Origin: an uncultured Flavobacterium sp.
Lineage (GTDB): Bacteria > Bacteroidota > Bacteroidia > Flavobacteriales > Flavobacteriaceae
DNA: 64,000 nucleotides
Direction of reading: 5' to 3'
Assembly (NCBI RefSeq): GCF_946220915.1
Contig: NZ_CAMIHH010000001.1
Location: 1 to 64,000, forward strand
The notes beneath the pieces are model-generated. The model was not told where the DNA came from and made no database searches. It worked only from the letters and a program-made list of their open reading frames with translations. The translations under genes were made by a program, and so were the position numbers. This document shows positions 8,106-16,117 of the stretch, piece after piece. Numbering within the stretch: the stretch's first letter is position 1; each line of letters starts with the position of its first letter.

Positions 8106-9056
8106 ATGATGCAAACACGATACTTTACGCTCCTAGCCTTTTTTAGCCTGTGCGGCTACTCGCAGGTAAAGGATAGCCTTCCTCAAAAGGCGGTAGCCTA
8201 TGCGGCCGATAAATTCCCGTTTACCCGCCTGCTCAATGCCGAATCCCGGTATGATGCACCCTATGATATATCGCCTGCGCTCAAAAGCGGCAGCCTGCCG
8301 GGAGGCAGGGTGGCACAGCTGTACCAGTCGCGCATAAGCGCTAATGTGAACTTCATCAAATCAAAGCAATGGATACTGAGTACCGGCCTGCTGTACAATT
8401 TCATACATAGCGAAACAGAAGGCGGCGGGATAGGGCAGGAAACGCAAGCCCATGACATGCATTTTTTTGCCACCGGGCTCAACCTTACCCATTTTACAAG
8501 GATGTTTGGCAGGATGGCCGTGCTTACGGCAGGTATAATACCAACCGGGGGCAGTGATGGTTTTGAGCGTGTTACCGGAATGTTTTCGGCCAACCTGGTG
8601 CTCAAAGCCGATGGTAAAACCAAAATGACCGTGGGGCTGCTGGGCATAGCAGATCCCGGGTCTGTAGTTCCGGTAGTGCCCACATTTGCCTACGAGCGCA
8701 GGCTGGAAAGCGGCTGGATCGTAGACATCATGCTGCCAAGAAGCGTTTTCATGAAAAAAGATGTGTTTAAAGAAGGCCGGGTTTCGCTGGGCACACAGCT
8801 CGATGCTACTAATTTTTACCTGAAAGGCTTTAACGGCAGCCGTAATACTTTCATGTTTAGTCAAATGGAGCTGCTGTCAGGGGTTACCTATGAGCACTGC
8901 TTTCTTAAAGGCTTTATCGCCACGCTGAAAACGGGGTATAAATACATACCCTCTTCACGTATTGCCCACATCAACAACCGCTTTAATGATTATGTATACA
9001 AAGCCGATGGTTCCGGCACATTTTATGCCAACATCGGCATATCCTACAATCCATAG
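8106..9056 (+). CDS. Probable outer-membrane beta-barrel protein (DUF6268-like)
   Basis: About 316 residues with a signal peptide (MMQTRYFTLLAFFSLCGYSQ). The rest alternates hydrophobic and polar residues with many aromatic strand ends and finishes in YANIGISYNP, as expected of an outer-membrane barrel. The composition and length resemble the DUF6268 family of Bacteroidota, but I cannot confirm this by search. The paired ATGs at 8106 and 8109 fit the signal peptide better than an upstream start at 8055, which overlaps the previous gene. It probably shares a transcript with the unknown gene before it. Confidence 0.6.
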   Translation: MMQTRYFTLLAFFSLCGYSQVKDSLPQKAVAYAADKFPFTRLLNAESRYDAPYDISPALKSGSLPGGRVAQLYQSRISANVNFIKSKQWILSTGLLYNFIHSETEGGGIGQETQAHDMHFFATGLNLTHFTRMFGRMAVLTAGIIPTGGSDGFERVTGMFSANLVLKADGKTKMTVGLLGIADPGSVVPVVPTFAYERRLESGWIVDIMLPRSVFMKKDVFKEGRVSLGTQLDATNFYLKGFNGSRNTFMFSQMELLSGVTYEHCFLKGFIATLKTGYKYIPSSRIAHINNRFNDYVYKADGSGTFYANIGISYNP

Positions 9057-9076
9057 TTTTGACCGTGGTTTTGGGT

Positions 9077-9084
9077 TATCTTTG
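9077..9084 (+). promoter_or_regulatory. Minus-7 promoter box, GDPD gene
   Basis: TATCTTTG, with a TTG at 9059-9061 upstream; 17 nt before the ATG at 9102. Confidence 0.65.
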
Positions 9085-9101
9085 CGGGAAACAAAAACGA
9101 T

Positions 9102-9785
9102 ATGCCGATTTTGAAAATAGGCCACCGTGGCGCAAAGGGACATATGGCCGAAAATACACTTGCATCCTTCCGGAAGGCGCTCGAAATGGGTGTGGACGGG
9201 ATTGAGCTCGATGTTCATGTATGTGCTACAGGCGAACTTGTGGTAATACACGATTTTACAGTAGACCGCACCACAAACGGCAGTGGCGAGGTACATAAAA
9301 TGACCTTGGCAGAGTTGAAAAATTTGGCAGTGGAAGGTAGTCACGACATACCTACGCTAAGCGAGGTAATGAAGCTGTGCAAAACCAAGTGCGTAGTAAA
9401 TATAGAAATGAAGGGCAGGCATACCGCATTGCCGCTGGCTGTTTTTATTGAAAGGCTGGTGGGCAAAGGCGGTTGGCATTATGAAGACCTGATCGTGTCC
9501 AGTTTCCAGCGGGAAGAGCTTGAGGCGATGAGCAAAGCTAATCCGGAGGTGCATTTAGGCATACTTACGCAGGCCAGCATGAAAGAGGCGTGGGATTGGG
9601 CGGAAGCATTTAAAGCGAAAGCCATCCATCCGCATTTTTCGTTGCTGACGGAAAGTAATGTCCGGAAAGTACAAGACGCAGGTTATAAGGTCTACACCTG
9701 GACCGTTAATGAAACCACGGATATTGCCCGGATGAAAGAATATGGCGTAGATGGCATAATGTCCGATTATCCCGAACGCTTATGA
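9102..9785 (+). CDS. Glycerophosphodiester phosphodiesterase
   Basis: 227 residues, one GDPD domain (TIM barrel). Catalytic and metal residues are visible: His8-Arg9 (HRGAKG), Glu35 and Asp37 (ELDVH), His50 (VIHDF), with later AIHPH and the closing GVDGIMSDYPERL. The family splits glycerophosphodiesters to sn-glycerol-3-phosphate and an alcohol. There is no signal peptide, so it is likely cytoplasmic, of the UgpQ type. Its last 4 nt overlap the next gene, so both are translated from one mRNA. Confidence 0.92.
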   Translation: MPILKIGHRGAKGHMAENTLASFRKALEMGVDGIELDVHVCATGELVVIHDFTVDRTTNGSGEVHKMTLAELKNLAVEGSHDIPTLSEVMKLCKTKCVVNIEMKGRHTALPLAVFIERLVGKGGWHYEDLIVSSFQREELEAMSKANPEVHLGILTQASMKEAWDWAEAFKAKAIHPHFSLLTESNVRKVQDAGYKVYTWTVNETTDIARMKEYGVDGIMSDYPERL

Positions 9786-10999
9786 AAAATTACGATGTGA
9801 TAATAGCCGGTGGGGGAGCGGCAGGATTTTTTACCGCCATCAATATAGCTGAGACCAATCCAAAACTTAAGGTCGCCATATTGGAACGAGGCAAGGAAGT
9901 ATTGTCTAAAGTACGCATATCGGGTGGCGGCAGGTGCAATGTAACACACGCCTGCTTTGTGCCGGATGAGTTGGTAAAATTCTATCCAAGGGGCGAAAAG
10001 GAACTTCGCGGCCCCTTCAACAGGTTCTGCTCCGGCGATACGATCGGGTGGTTCGAAAGGCATGGCGTGGCGTTGAAAATCGAGGAAGACGGGCGGATGT
10101 TCCCGGTAACGGACAGCTCGCAAACCATCATCGACTGTTTCATGGATGCGGTAAAAAAGCTGGGCATCCCCGTGCTGACAGGTGAGAGCATACAATCATT
10201 ATACAAAACCGAAACCCATTGGAAGATAGAAACCAATAAAAACGTTTTTATAGCAGGGCACCTGGTCATGGCCACAGGGAGCAATCCTAAAATGTGGGAC
10301 ATGCTGTCAGAACTTGGGCATACCATTATCCCACCGGTGCCGTCGCTCTTTACCTTCAACATAAAAGACCTCCGCATTAAGGACCTGATGGGTGTTTCGG
10401 CGCTGGCATCGGTTAAGGTTAAAAATTCAAAGCTGGAAGCTGCCGGGCCATTATTGATAACACACTGGGGCATGAGCGGACCCGGCATACTGCGGCTTTC
10501 GGCGTGGGGAGCGCGGGAACTGGCAGCAAAAAATTATCAATTTGTATTGCAGGTCAACTGGCTCAACGACATGGACAGGGATGAATGCCTTGAGGTCCTG
10601 AAAGGGCTAAAACAAGAACAGGCAAAGAAAACGGTAGCCAAACAATCGCCATTCAATTTTCCGAACCGCTTGTGGCAAAGCCTTGTTGCGGCATCGGGAA
10701 TCAATACGGAAATACGCTGGGCCGACCTCTCAAAAAACCATCTGGAAGCATTGGCTGCACAACTGGTAAATGGTGAGTTCAATGTAAATGGCAAGAGTAC
10801 CTTTAAGGAAGAATTTGTTACGGCGGGTGGCATCAGCCTGAAGGAGGTCAATTTTAAAACCATGGAAAGCAAGCTGCTTGAAAACCTCTATTTTGCGGGC
10901 GAAATTATAGATATCGATGCCATAACGGGCGGTTTCAATTTCCAGAATGCCTGGACGGGCGGTTTCATAGCTGCAGAAAGTGTTGTGGGGAAATACTAA
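9782..10999 (+). CDS. HI0933/YhiN-family FAD-dependent oxidoreductase
   Basis: 405 residues. The N-terminal dinucleotide-binding motif GGGAAG (about residues 10-15), the SGGGRCNVTH signature (about residues 47-56) and the C-terminal GEIIDIDAITGGFNFQNAW are diagnostic of the HI0933-like flavoproteins (related to YhiN and BaiN). These bind FAD; the substrate is unknown for most members. The 4-nt ATGA overlap with the GDPD gene indicates translational coupling, though no shared pathway is evident. Confidence 0.9.
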   Translation: MKNYDVIIAGGGAAGFFTAINIAETNPKLKVAILERGKEVLSKVRISGGGRCNVTHACFVPDELVKFYPRGEKELRGPFNRFCSGDTIGWFERHGVALKIEEDGRMFPVTDSSQTIIDCFMDAVKKLGIPVLTGESIQSLYKTETHWKIETNKNVFIAGHLVMATGSNPKMWDMLSELGHTIIPPVPSLFTFNIKDLRIKDLMGVSALASVKVKNSKLEAAGPLLITHWGMSGPGILRLSAWGARELAAKNYQFVLQVNWLNDMDRDECLEVLKGLKQEQAKKTVAKQSPFNFPNRLWQSLVAASGINTEIRWADLSKNHLEALAAQLVNGEFNVNGKSTFKEEFVTAGGISLKEVNFKTMESKLLENLYFAGEIIDIDAITGGFNFQNAWTGGFIAAESVVGKY

Positions 11000-11016
11000 A
11001 GCTACGGTTGTTTTGT

Positions 11017-11024
11017 TAGCTTTG
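11017..11024 (+). promoter_or_regulatory. Minus-7 promoter box before the decayed toxin-antitoxin pair
   Basis: TAGCTTTG fits TAnnTTTG and lies just upstream of the antitoxin remnant, suggesting that the relict module kept its promoter. Confidence 0.5.
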
Positions 11025-11035
11025 TATTTAAGAGT

Positions 11036-11267
11036 ACGTTAGAAATTAAAAATGAATTGCACAGCCTGATAGACCGTATAAGGGATAAAGAAATACTTGA
11101 AAAAATTCTTTCATCTTATGGAATCGGCTAACGAACCTACAATTACCTGGGAGAGCCTGCCCGAAAGTGAACGCGCCGAAATATTATTGTCTGATGAAGA
11201 AACTAATTCCGATGATAATCTCATTTCGCATGAAGAAATGACGACAAAATATTCTAAGTGGCTTTAA
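11036..11267 (+). pseudogene. Decayed antitoxin of a ParDE/RelE-type module
   Basis: Two fragments of one antitoxin lie in different frames. The first, from 11036 with ACG where a start codon is expected, reads TLEIKNELHSLIDRI and onwards to a stop at the TAA in ATCGGCTAAC. The second, 11118-11267 (49 residues), reads MESANEPTITWESLPE and ends LISHEEMTTKYSKWL. The N-terminal helix and the LISHEE-x-K-YSKWL ending are the pattern of Bacteroidota antitoxins paired with ParE/RelE toxins. The lost start and the frameshift argue against function. The second fragment alone could still be translated. Confidence 0.65.
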
Positions 11268-11549
11268 AAATCAGATGGTCACGCCGTGCGTCCTTCACTT
11301 TCCTCAAGACTGTCGACTATCTTGAAAAAGAGTAAGGGATGAAAAGCGCCAGCGAATTTGGTAAGCGGACCATTTTACCATTGAAACACTCTCCAACTTT
11401 CCTTAGCTTGGAAAATTTGTACTGGAAGAAAGGAGCATCCGTGGTTTTGTAATAGTTAAACAAATTACAATTTTTTATAAAGTACAGGACAATACAATCA
11501 TATTGCTACATTTTTCAATACACTTCAAAATCCTAAGAAAAGCGTATAA
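11258..11549 (+). pseudogene. Decayed ParE/RelE-family toxin
   Basis: Begins at a GTG overlapping the antitoxin end by 10 nt and reads (M)ALKIRWSRRASFTFLKTVDYLEKE before a TAA at 11333. The same frame continues with EFGKRTILPL. A shift then gives IRGFVIVKQITIFYKVQDNTIILLHF, and a further shift gives NTLQNPKKSV with a stop at 11547-11549. Each piece matches a successive part of a ParE-like toxin, so one nonsense change and at least two frameshifts have inactivated it. From here to 11622 I see nothing else. Confidence 0.7.
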
Positions 11550-11622
11550 TTGTAAGAAAATTTAAAAATTTAACGCAACCGTTTTCGATTCGCAGCATCT
11601 AATGTCTAAAATAATACACATT

Positions 11623-12222
11623 ATGAAAAAGAAATTTTTATTTTTAGGATTAGGGCTTGCTGCGCTATTCACAGGTTGTGCTGATGACGATGCTTTACCG
11701 GCGAACGATGCAAACCCGGTTAACGGCAATAAGGTTTTGATGCTTAAAGTAGACCTGCTTACCAATACCTTTGAAGGTGGCAGGCAACTTAGCTTTGAAG
11801 AAGCGGAAAGTTTTACCATTACGCCCGAATATGTTTCGCCGGGCGATTTTGGCAGCATAAAGTTAAAGTATGAGGAAACGGGTGAAACGATCTTTGACGG
11901 AACGATCGTTTGGAACGGCCTGGGCCAGATGAGCTATCCTGAAACGCTGGATGTGCCCAATTCATTTGCGGTTATGAACAATGAAACTGCGATGCCGGAT
12001 CCGGAAGACTTTGTGCATGTAGAGTATGGCGAGGGAGAGATTGGCTTTCCATTCCTGACCATCGACCACCAGGGAATTTGGGATGCGGTGGACAACCTGC
12101 AATTGGTAGAAGACTACAGGGCCAGCAATCCGGGCGCTAAAGTAAATATCTTTCTTTATGCTCCAAGCGTAGGCATTGGCGATCCTGCCCAGTGGGATTG
12201 GTTTGTGATCCTGAAGAACTAA
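11623..12222 (+). CDS. Lipoprotein of unknown function
   Basis: 199 residues. The N-terminus MKKKFLFLGLGLAALFTGC is a lipoprotein signal with Cys19 as the acylated residue. The mature part is acidic and rich in Asp, Glu, Pro and Gly, with no motif I recognise; it may be a small beta-sandwich. An upstream ATG at 11602 would add seven residues before the signal and is less likely. Its function is unknown. A good terminator follows. Confidence 0.7.
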   Translation: MKKKFLFLGLGLAALFTGCADDDALPANDANPVNGNKVLMLKVDLLTNTFEGGRQLSFEEAESFTITPEYVSPGDFGSIKLKYEETGETIFDGTIVWNGLGQMSYPETLDVPNSFAVMNNETAMPDPEDFVHVEYGEGEIGFPFLTIDHQGIWDAVDNLQLVEDYRASNPGAKVNIFLYAPSVGIGDPAQWDWFVILKN

Positions 12223-12246
12223 ATTACATCAAAAAGCGAATTGACA

Positions 12247-12270
12247 GCCTCCTGCATAAGGGGGCTTTTT
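12247..12270 (+). terminator. Rho-independent terminator after the lipoprotein gene
   Basis: GCCTCC (12247-12252) pairs with GGGGGC (12260-12265), one G-T pair included, then five T residues. Confidence 0.75.
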
Positions 12271-12322
12271 CATTTTATCGTTTATTTGATAATTTGAATA
12301 ATGTGCTGATTTGATTATTGAC

Positions 12323-12330
12323 TAATTTTG
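12323..12330 (+). promoter_or_regulatory. Minus-7 promoter box, nrtR-type gene
   Basis: TAATTTTG fits TAnnTTTG. It overlaps the operator-like palindrome at 12327-12347, so binding there should block transcription. The leader would be only about 10 nt. Confidence 0.65.
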
Positions 12331-12347
12331 TGTAAAACTTACACTAT
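12327..12347. promoter_or_regulatory. NrtR operator-like palindrome A (own promoter)
   Basis: TTTGTGT - 7 nt - ACACTAT. The inner GTGTAA/TTACAC arms (12330-12335 and 12339-12344) are perfect. It ends at the base before the ATG, so it covers both the promoter box and the translation start region. It shares its half-sites with palindromes B and C, suggesting autoregulation. Confidence 0.7.
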
Positions 12348-13031
12348 ATGCAAAATATCAGGATTGCGGTAGATGCCGTGGTATTTGGCTACCAGGAAGG
12401 AAAATTGTACGTGCTGCTGATCCGGCAGAAATTCGGCAGTGAAAACGCCTACTGGGCATTGCCCGGCGGACTGGTGCAAGACGATGAGCCATTGATAGAG
12501 GCCGTAAAGCGGGAACTGCAGGAGGAAACCAATGTGGCTATAAATTACCTTGAGCAGCTATATACCTTTGGCGACGACATTGCGCGCGACAGCCGAAACC
12601 GTGTAATCTCGGTAGCATATTTTGCATTGATCGATTCTTCAAAAACCAGCATAAAGGCCGACACCGATGCGGAGAACGTACAGTGGTGTGCGATTGATGA
12701 TATTCCTGCATTGGCATTTGACCATAACCTTATCATTGCAAAAGCCTTAGCACGGCTCAGGGCCAAATTGACCTACCAGCCTGTGGGGTTTGGCCTGCTG
12801 CCATCCGAATTTCTTTTTTCGGATATTGAAAGCCTGTACTCCACCATCCTGCAAAAGGAAATTGACCGCAGGAATTTTCGTAAAAAGTTAATGAGCTTCG
12901 GTATTATTGAAGAAACGGGTACCGTGTCAGGTAAAAAAGAAGGCCGCCCTGCAAAGTTTTTCCGCTTCAATAAAACCAAATATGAAATAATGGAAAAAGA
13001 AGGGTTTCATTTCGAAATTAAATTTGCGTAA
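12348..13031 (+). CDS. nrtR: NrtR-type Nudix-related transcriptional regulator
   Basis: 227 residues: a Nudix-fold domain (about 1-145) and a winged-helix domain (about 150-227, with KLMSFGIIEETG and RPAKFFRFN). The Nudix box spans residues 41-63 and keeps G-x5-E-x7-REL-x-EE, but the final Gly is Asn62, so catalysis is doubtful. In the NrtR family such proteins repress NAD biosynthesis and salvage genes and release DNA on binding ADP-ribose-type ligands. The next two genes, PRPP synthetase and nicotinamide phosphoribosyltransferase, fit that role exactly. Other Nudix-winged-helix regulators control sugar use, but the context makes NAD far more likely. Confidence 0.85.
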   Translation: MQNIRIAVDAVVFGYQEGKLYVLLIRQKFGSENAYWALPGGLVQDDEPLIEAVKRELQEETNVAINYLEQLYTFGDDIARDSRNRVISVAYFALIDSSKTSIKADTDAENVQWCAIDDIPALAFDHNLIIAKALARLRAKLTYQPVGFGLLPSEFLFSDIESLYSTILQKEIDRRNFRKKLMSFGIIEETGTVSGKKEGRPAKFFRFNKTKYEIMEKEGFHFEIKFA

Positions 13032-13043
13032 AAAATACACAAA
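13023..13043. promoter_or_regulatory. NrtR operator-like palindrome B
   Basis: TTTGCGT - 7 nt - ACACAAA, one mismatch between arms. It overlaps the stop codon of the regulator gene. A lone TTTGCGT half-site follows at 13048-13054. Confidence 0.6.
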
Positions 13044-13070
13044 TTGATTTGCGTGATAATTTTAATTTTT

Positions 13071-13078
13071 TAACTTTG
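13071..13078 (+). promoter_or_regulatory. Minus-7 promoter box, prs-nadV operon
   Basis: TAACTTTG fits TAnnTTTG, 29 nt before the ATG at 13107, and overlaps palindrome C. Confidence 0.65.
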
Positions 13079-13095
13079 TGTATAAATAACGCAAA
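13075..13095. promoter_or_regulatory. NrtR operator-like palindrome C (prs promoter)
   Basis: TTTGTGT - 7 nt - ACGCAAA, one mismatch between arms. It starts within the promoter box at 13071-13078. The offset between B and C is 52 bp, close to five helical turns, so both dimers would face the same side of the DNA. Confidence 0.68.
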
Positions 13096-13106
13096 ATATA
13101 ATTGTT

Positions 13107-13934
13107 ATGTTAGTACTCAATCTTGATCCGGCATTTACGCCAATAAGCGAAACGGAAATAGCATTCGAATGCTTTACCTTCTACGGAGGTGAGCCGCATA
13201 TCAAAATCGAGCCTGGTTTTGATATTGGCGAACCGGTAACAATAACGCACCGGCTTGACAGCTTTAACCGCTTGGGCGAAATTTGTGTTGCAGCAGATGC
13301 CCTGAAACGCATGGGCGTGCAAAAGATGAATCTTTTCATTCCGTATTTCCCGGGAGCCCGGCAGGACAGGATCATGATACCGGGTGAGCCGCTGACGGTA
13401 AAGGTGTACGCCGACATCATCAATGCGATGGGTTTTTCGGAAGTGATGGTTTTCGATCCGCATTCCGAAGTAGCGCCCGCCCTTATCAATAATTGTAAGA
13501 TTGTGCTAAATTATGCTTTCATTGCTGAGGTAATTGAAGCCACGGGCACCAATGTGAAACTGATCTCTCCCGATGGGGGCGCTTTGAAGAAGATATATAA
13601 AGTGTCCGAATATCTTGGCGGCAGGGAAGTGGTGGAATGCAGTAAGAGCAGGGACGTTAAAACAGGCAGGCTTTCAGGTTTCAAAGTGTATGAAGATGAT
13701 CTTGCCGGTGCCGACTGCCTAATCGTAGATGACATTTGCGATGGTGGCGGAACCTTTGCGGGACTGGCAGAAGAACTGAAAAAGAAGAACGCCGGCAGGC
13801 TGTTCCTTGCGGTGAGCCACGGGATATTCAGCAAGGGGTTTGAGATGTTTGGCGATTTTGATAAAATATTTACGACCAATTCATTTTCGGATATTGAAAA
13901 TGAAAAAGTACAACAGATAAAAATTAAGCTATAA
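13107..13934 (+). CDS. prs: Ribose-phosphate pyrophosphokinase (short form)
   Basis: 275 residues, shorter than the usual 310-320 of housekeeping PRPP synthetases. The ATP-side segment FPGARQDR and the PRPP/ribose-phosphate loop CLIVDDICDGGGTF (about residues 206-219) are intact, so it should make PRPP from ribose-5-phosphate and ATP. Such short forms occur next to nadV genes and supply PRPP for nicotinamide salvage. The gene lies between the NrtR-type gene and nadV, starts 75 nt after the former and ends 30 nt before the latter. A second, housekeeping prs probably exists elsewhere in the genome. Confidence 0.88.
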   Translation: MLVLNLDPAFTPISETEIAFECFTFYGGEPHIKIEPGFDIGEPVTITHRLDSFNRLGEICVAADALKRMGVQKMNLFIPYFPGARQDRIMIPGEPLTVKVYADIINAMGFSEVMVFDPHSEVAPALINNCKIVLNYAFIAEVIEATGTNVKLISPDGGALKKIYKVSEYLGGREVVECSKSRDVKTGRLSGFKVYEDDLAGADCLIVDDICDGGGTFAGLAEELKKKNAGRLFLAVSHGIFSKGFEMFGDFDKIFTTNSFSDIENEKVQQIKIKL

Positions 13935-13964
13935 TACAAAGTACAATAACAAAACCATACTACC

Positions 13965-15419
13965 ATGAACCCATTACTATTAACCGACGGCTATAAAGTG
14001 GACCACCGCAGGCAGTACCCTGACGGCACCACACTGGTATACTCGAACTGGACACCCCGAAAATCACGCATAGAAGGCGTAGATGAGGTGGTATTCTTCG
14101 GGTTGCAGTACTTCATCAAAAAATACATCCTTGAAGACTTTGAACGCTACTTTTTTGCAAAGCCAAAAGAAGAAGTGATACAGCAGTATTCCCGCCGCAT
14201 TGATAACTACCTTGGCGAAAATAATGTGGGCACCGAACATATTGCAGCATTGCATGACCTTGGCTACATTCCAATGGTCTTCAAAGCCCTGCCGGAAGGG
14301 GCAGGCGTGCCCGTACGCGTACCTATGTTCACAATGTACAATACGTTGCCGGAGTTTTTCTGGCTGACCAATTATTTTGAAACACTACTTTCCAATGTAG
14401 TTTGGCTGCCCTGCAACTCGGCTACCATTGCCAAAGAATACCGCAGGATTTTAGATAAGTATGCATTGGAAACATCATCGGTGCCGGAGTTTGTAAACTG
14501 GCAGGCCCACGACTTCTCAATGCGCGGCATGGCAGGAATCGATGCTTCGCTGGTATCCTCGGCGGCACACCTGCTCAGCTTTACCGGCACCGACACCATT
14601 CCGGCCATCGACTTCCTGGAGCAGTATTACAATGCCAATTCAGACAGCGGACTCATCGGCGGCTCGGTACCCGCCACGGAGCATTCGGTAATGTGCATGG
14701 GTACGACCGAGGGCGAATACGAAACCTTTAAGCGCCTGATTACAGAGGTGTACCCAAAAGGAATTGTATCGATCGTTTCGGATACGTGGGACTTATGGAA
14801 AGTACTTACCGACTATCTGCCCCGCCTGAAAGAGGAGATCACAGCCCGTGAAGGCAAAGTAGTGGTGCGCCCCGACAGTGGCAACCCGATTGACATACTG
14901 TGCGGTAACCCTGACGGCAAAACAGAGCAGGAACGTAAAGGCGTGGTGGAATTGCTGTGGGATGTGTTTGGCGGTACTACTAACGACAAGGGCTACAAAG
15001 AACTTATCCCACAGATTGGCGCGATTTATGGCGACAGCATTACCCTGGACCGTGCCACACAAATATGTGAAAGGCTAAAGCAGAAGGGCTTTGCAAGTAC
15101 TAACGTCGTGCTGGGCATCGGCTCATTTACCTACCAGTACAATACACGCGATACCTTTGGCTTTGCAATGAAGGCAACCTATGGCGAGGTAAATGGTGAA
15201 GGCCGTGAGATATTCAAAGACCCGGTAACCGATGACGGTACCAAGAAATCGGCAAAAGGATTAATGAAGATTACTTATGAAAACGGCACATACCAACTTC
15301 AGGATCAAGTAAGCTGGGACGAAGAGCAGCATGGCGAACTTAAAGAAGTTTTCAGGGACGGGAAGCTATTGGTTGACTATTCGCTGGGTGAGATCAGGGA
15401 GAGGATAGCCTCTGTGTAA
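13965..15419 (+). CDS. nadV: Nicotinamide phosphoribosyltransferase NadV
   Basis: 484 residues, full length for the NAMPT/NadV family. The start NPLLLTDGYKVDHRRQYP, the NWQAHDFSMRGM segment (like HDFGYRG in animal NAMPT), GGSVPATEHSVM and VVRPDSGNPIDIL are characteristic. It condenses nicotinamide with PRPP to nicotinamide mononucleotide, the first step of NAD salvage. The upstream prs supplies PRPP, and the NrtR-type regulator probably represses both when NAD is plentiful. The signature separates it from the nicotinate enzyme PncB. Confidence 0.93.
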   Translation: MNPLLLTDGYKVDHRRQYPDGTTLVYSNWTPRKSRIEGVDEVVFFGLQYFIKKYILEDFERYFFAKPKEEVIQQYSRRIDNYLGENNVGTEHIAALHDLGYIPMVFKALPEGAGVPVRVPMFTMYNTLPEFFWLTNYFETLLSNVVWLPCNSATIAKEYRRILDKYALETSSVPEFVNWQAHDFSMRGMAGIDASLVSSAAHLLSFTGTDTIPAIDFLEQYYNANSDSGLIGGSVPATEHSVMCMGTTEGEYETFKRLITEVYPKGIVSIVSDTWDLWKVLTDYLPRLKEEITAREGKVVVRPDSGNPIDILCGNPDGKTEQERKGVVELLWDVFGGTTNDKGYKELIPQIGAIYGDSITLDRATQICERLKQKGFASTNVVLGIGSFTYQYNTRDTFGFAMKATYGEVNGEGREIFKDPVTDDGTKKSAKGLMKITYENGTYQLQDQVSWDEEQHGELKEVFRDGKLLVDYSLGEIRERIASV

Positions 15420-15493
15420 GATATTAGACGGATATATGATAGATGAGAGACTTGCGTGCATCAAATTACCGCATCAACAAATAAACCTATCAA

Positions 15494-15985
15494 CTATTTA
15501 TTCAGCCACCATATCGAAGCAGTAAGCACTGTGGCAAACGTTACCCACAGCAGGTAAAGGATGAATATGTAGCCCGATATTTTATTGATCTTGTTGAATT
15601 GTACGAAAGTTTCATAGATCATGAGCCATAGCAGGATGATCTCAATCAGTGCCAGCAACGGATTGTGCAGCCCGAAAAACAGGTACGACCACAAAGCATT
15701 CAGTGCCAGTTGCACCCCGAAAAAGGTCAGCCCCTTTTTTACGCTTTCGGGCTGTTCGCCAATACGGCCCCACACCAGCCCGGCGGCAAGTCCCATCAGG
15801 ATGTACAATGTTGTCCATACGGGTGCAAATACCCAGTTAGGCGGGTTGAACACCGGTTTTTCAATGGTCTTATACCAGGTTTCAACACCTTCCTGGGTAA
15901 ACTGTCCGGACAAATAACCGATGCCCACGCACGTGGCGATCATTACCAGTATTTTGAATGTGAGTGATAGTGACGGATTTTCCAT
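15494..15985 (-). CDS. tspO: TspO/MBR family membrane protein
   Basis: 163 residues with five predicted membrane helices. The family motif NPPNWVFAPVWTTLYILMG (about residues 47-65) and the conserved ALNALWSYLFFGLHNPLLAL (about 112-131) identify it. TspO proteins bind porphyrins and are linked to stress and tetrapyrrole handling; the role here is not known. The gene is convergent with nadV and divergent from the ArsR operon. Confidence 0.92.
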   Translation of the reverse strand: MENPSLSLTFKILVMIATCVGIGYLSGQFTQEGVETWYKTIEKPVFNPPNWVFAPVWTTLYILMGLAAGLVWGRIGEQPESVKKGLTFFGVQLALNALWSYLFFGLHNPLLALIEIILLWLMIYETFVQFNKINKISGYIFILYLLWVTFATVLTASIWWLNK

Positions 15986-16083
15986 AGGGATAAAGGTAAG
16001 CCGAATTTTATTTTGCCGTGTGAAAATTTTTATAAAGCATGATAGAAACGAAAAATCCGGGTAAAAATTTGCGTAGCTAAATA

Positions 16084-16103
16084 ACTACACATACATTTGT
16101 AGT
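16084..16103. promoter_or_regulatory. Operator-like palindrome over the ArsR promoter
   Basis: ACTACA (16084-16089) and TGTAGT (16098-16103) are perfect inverted arms around 8 nt. The minus-7 box TACATTTG (16092-16099) lies inside, so a bound repressor would block transcription. It is 15 nt before the ATG at 16118, and autoregulation by the ArsR-type protein is likely. Confidence 0.65.
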
Positions 16104-16117
16104 CAAATGACGACACG

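Noticed and set aside
15420..15493. A small gene or RNA between nadV and tspO
   Set aside because: The 74-nt stretch has no strong hairpin, promoter or reading frame.
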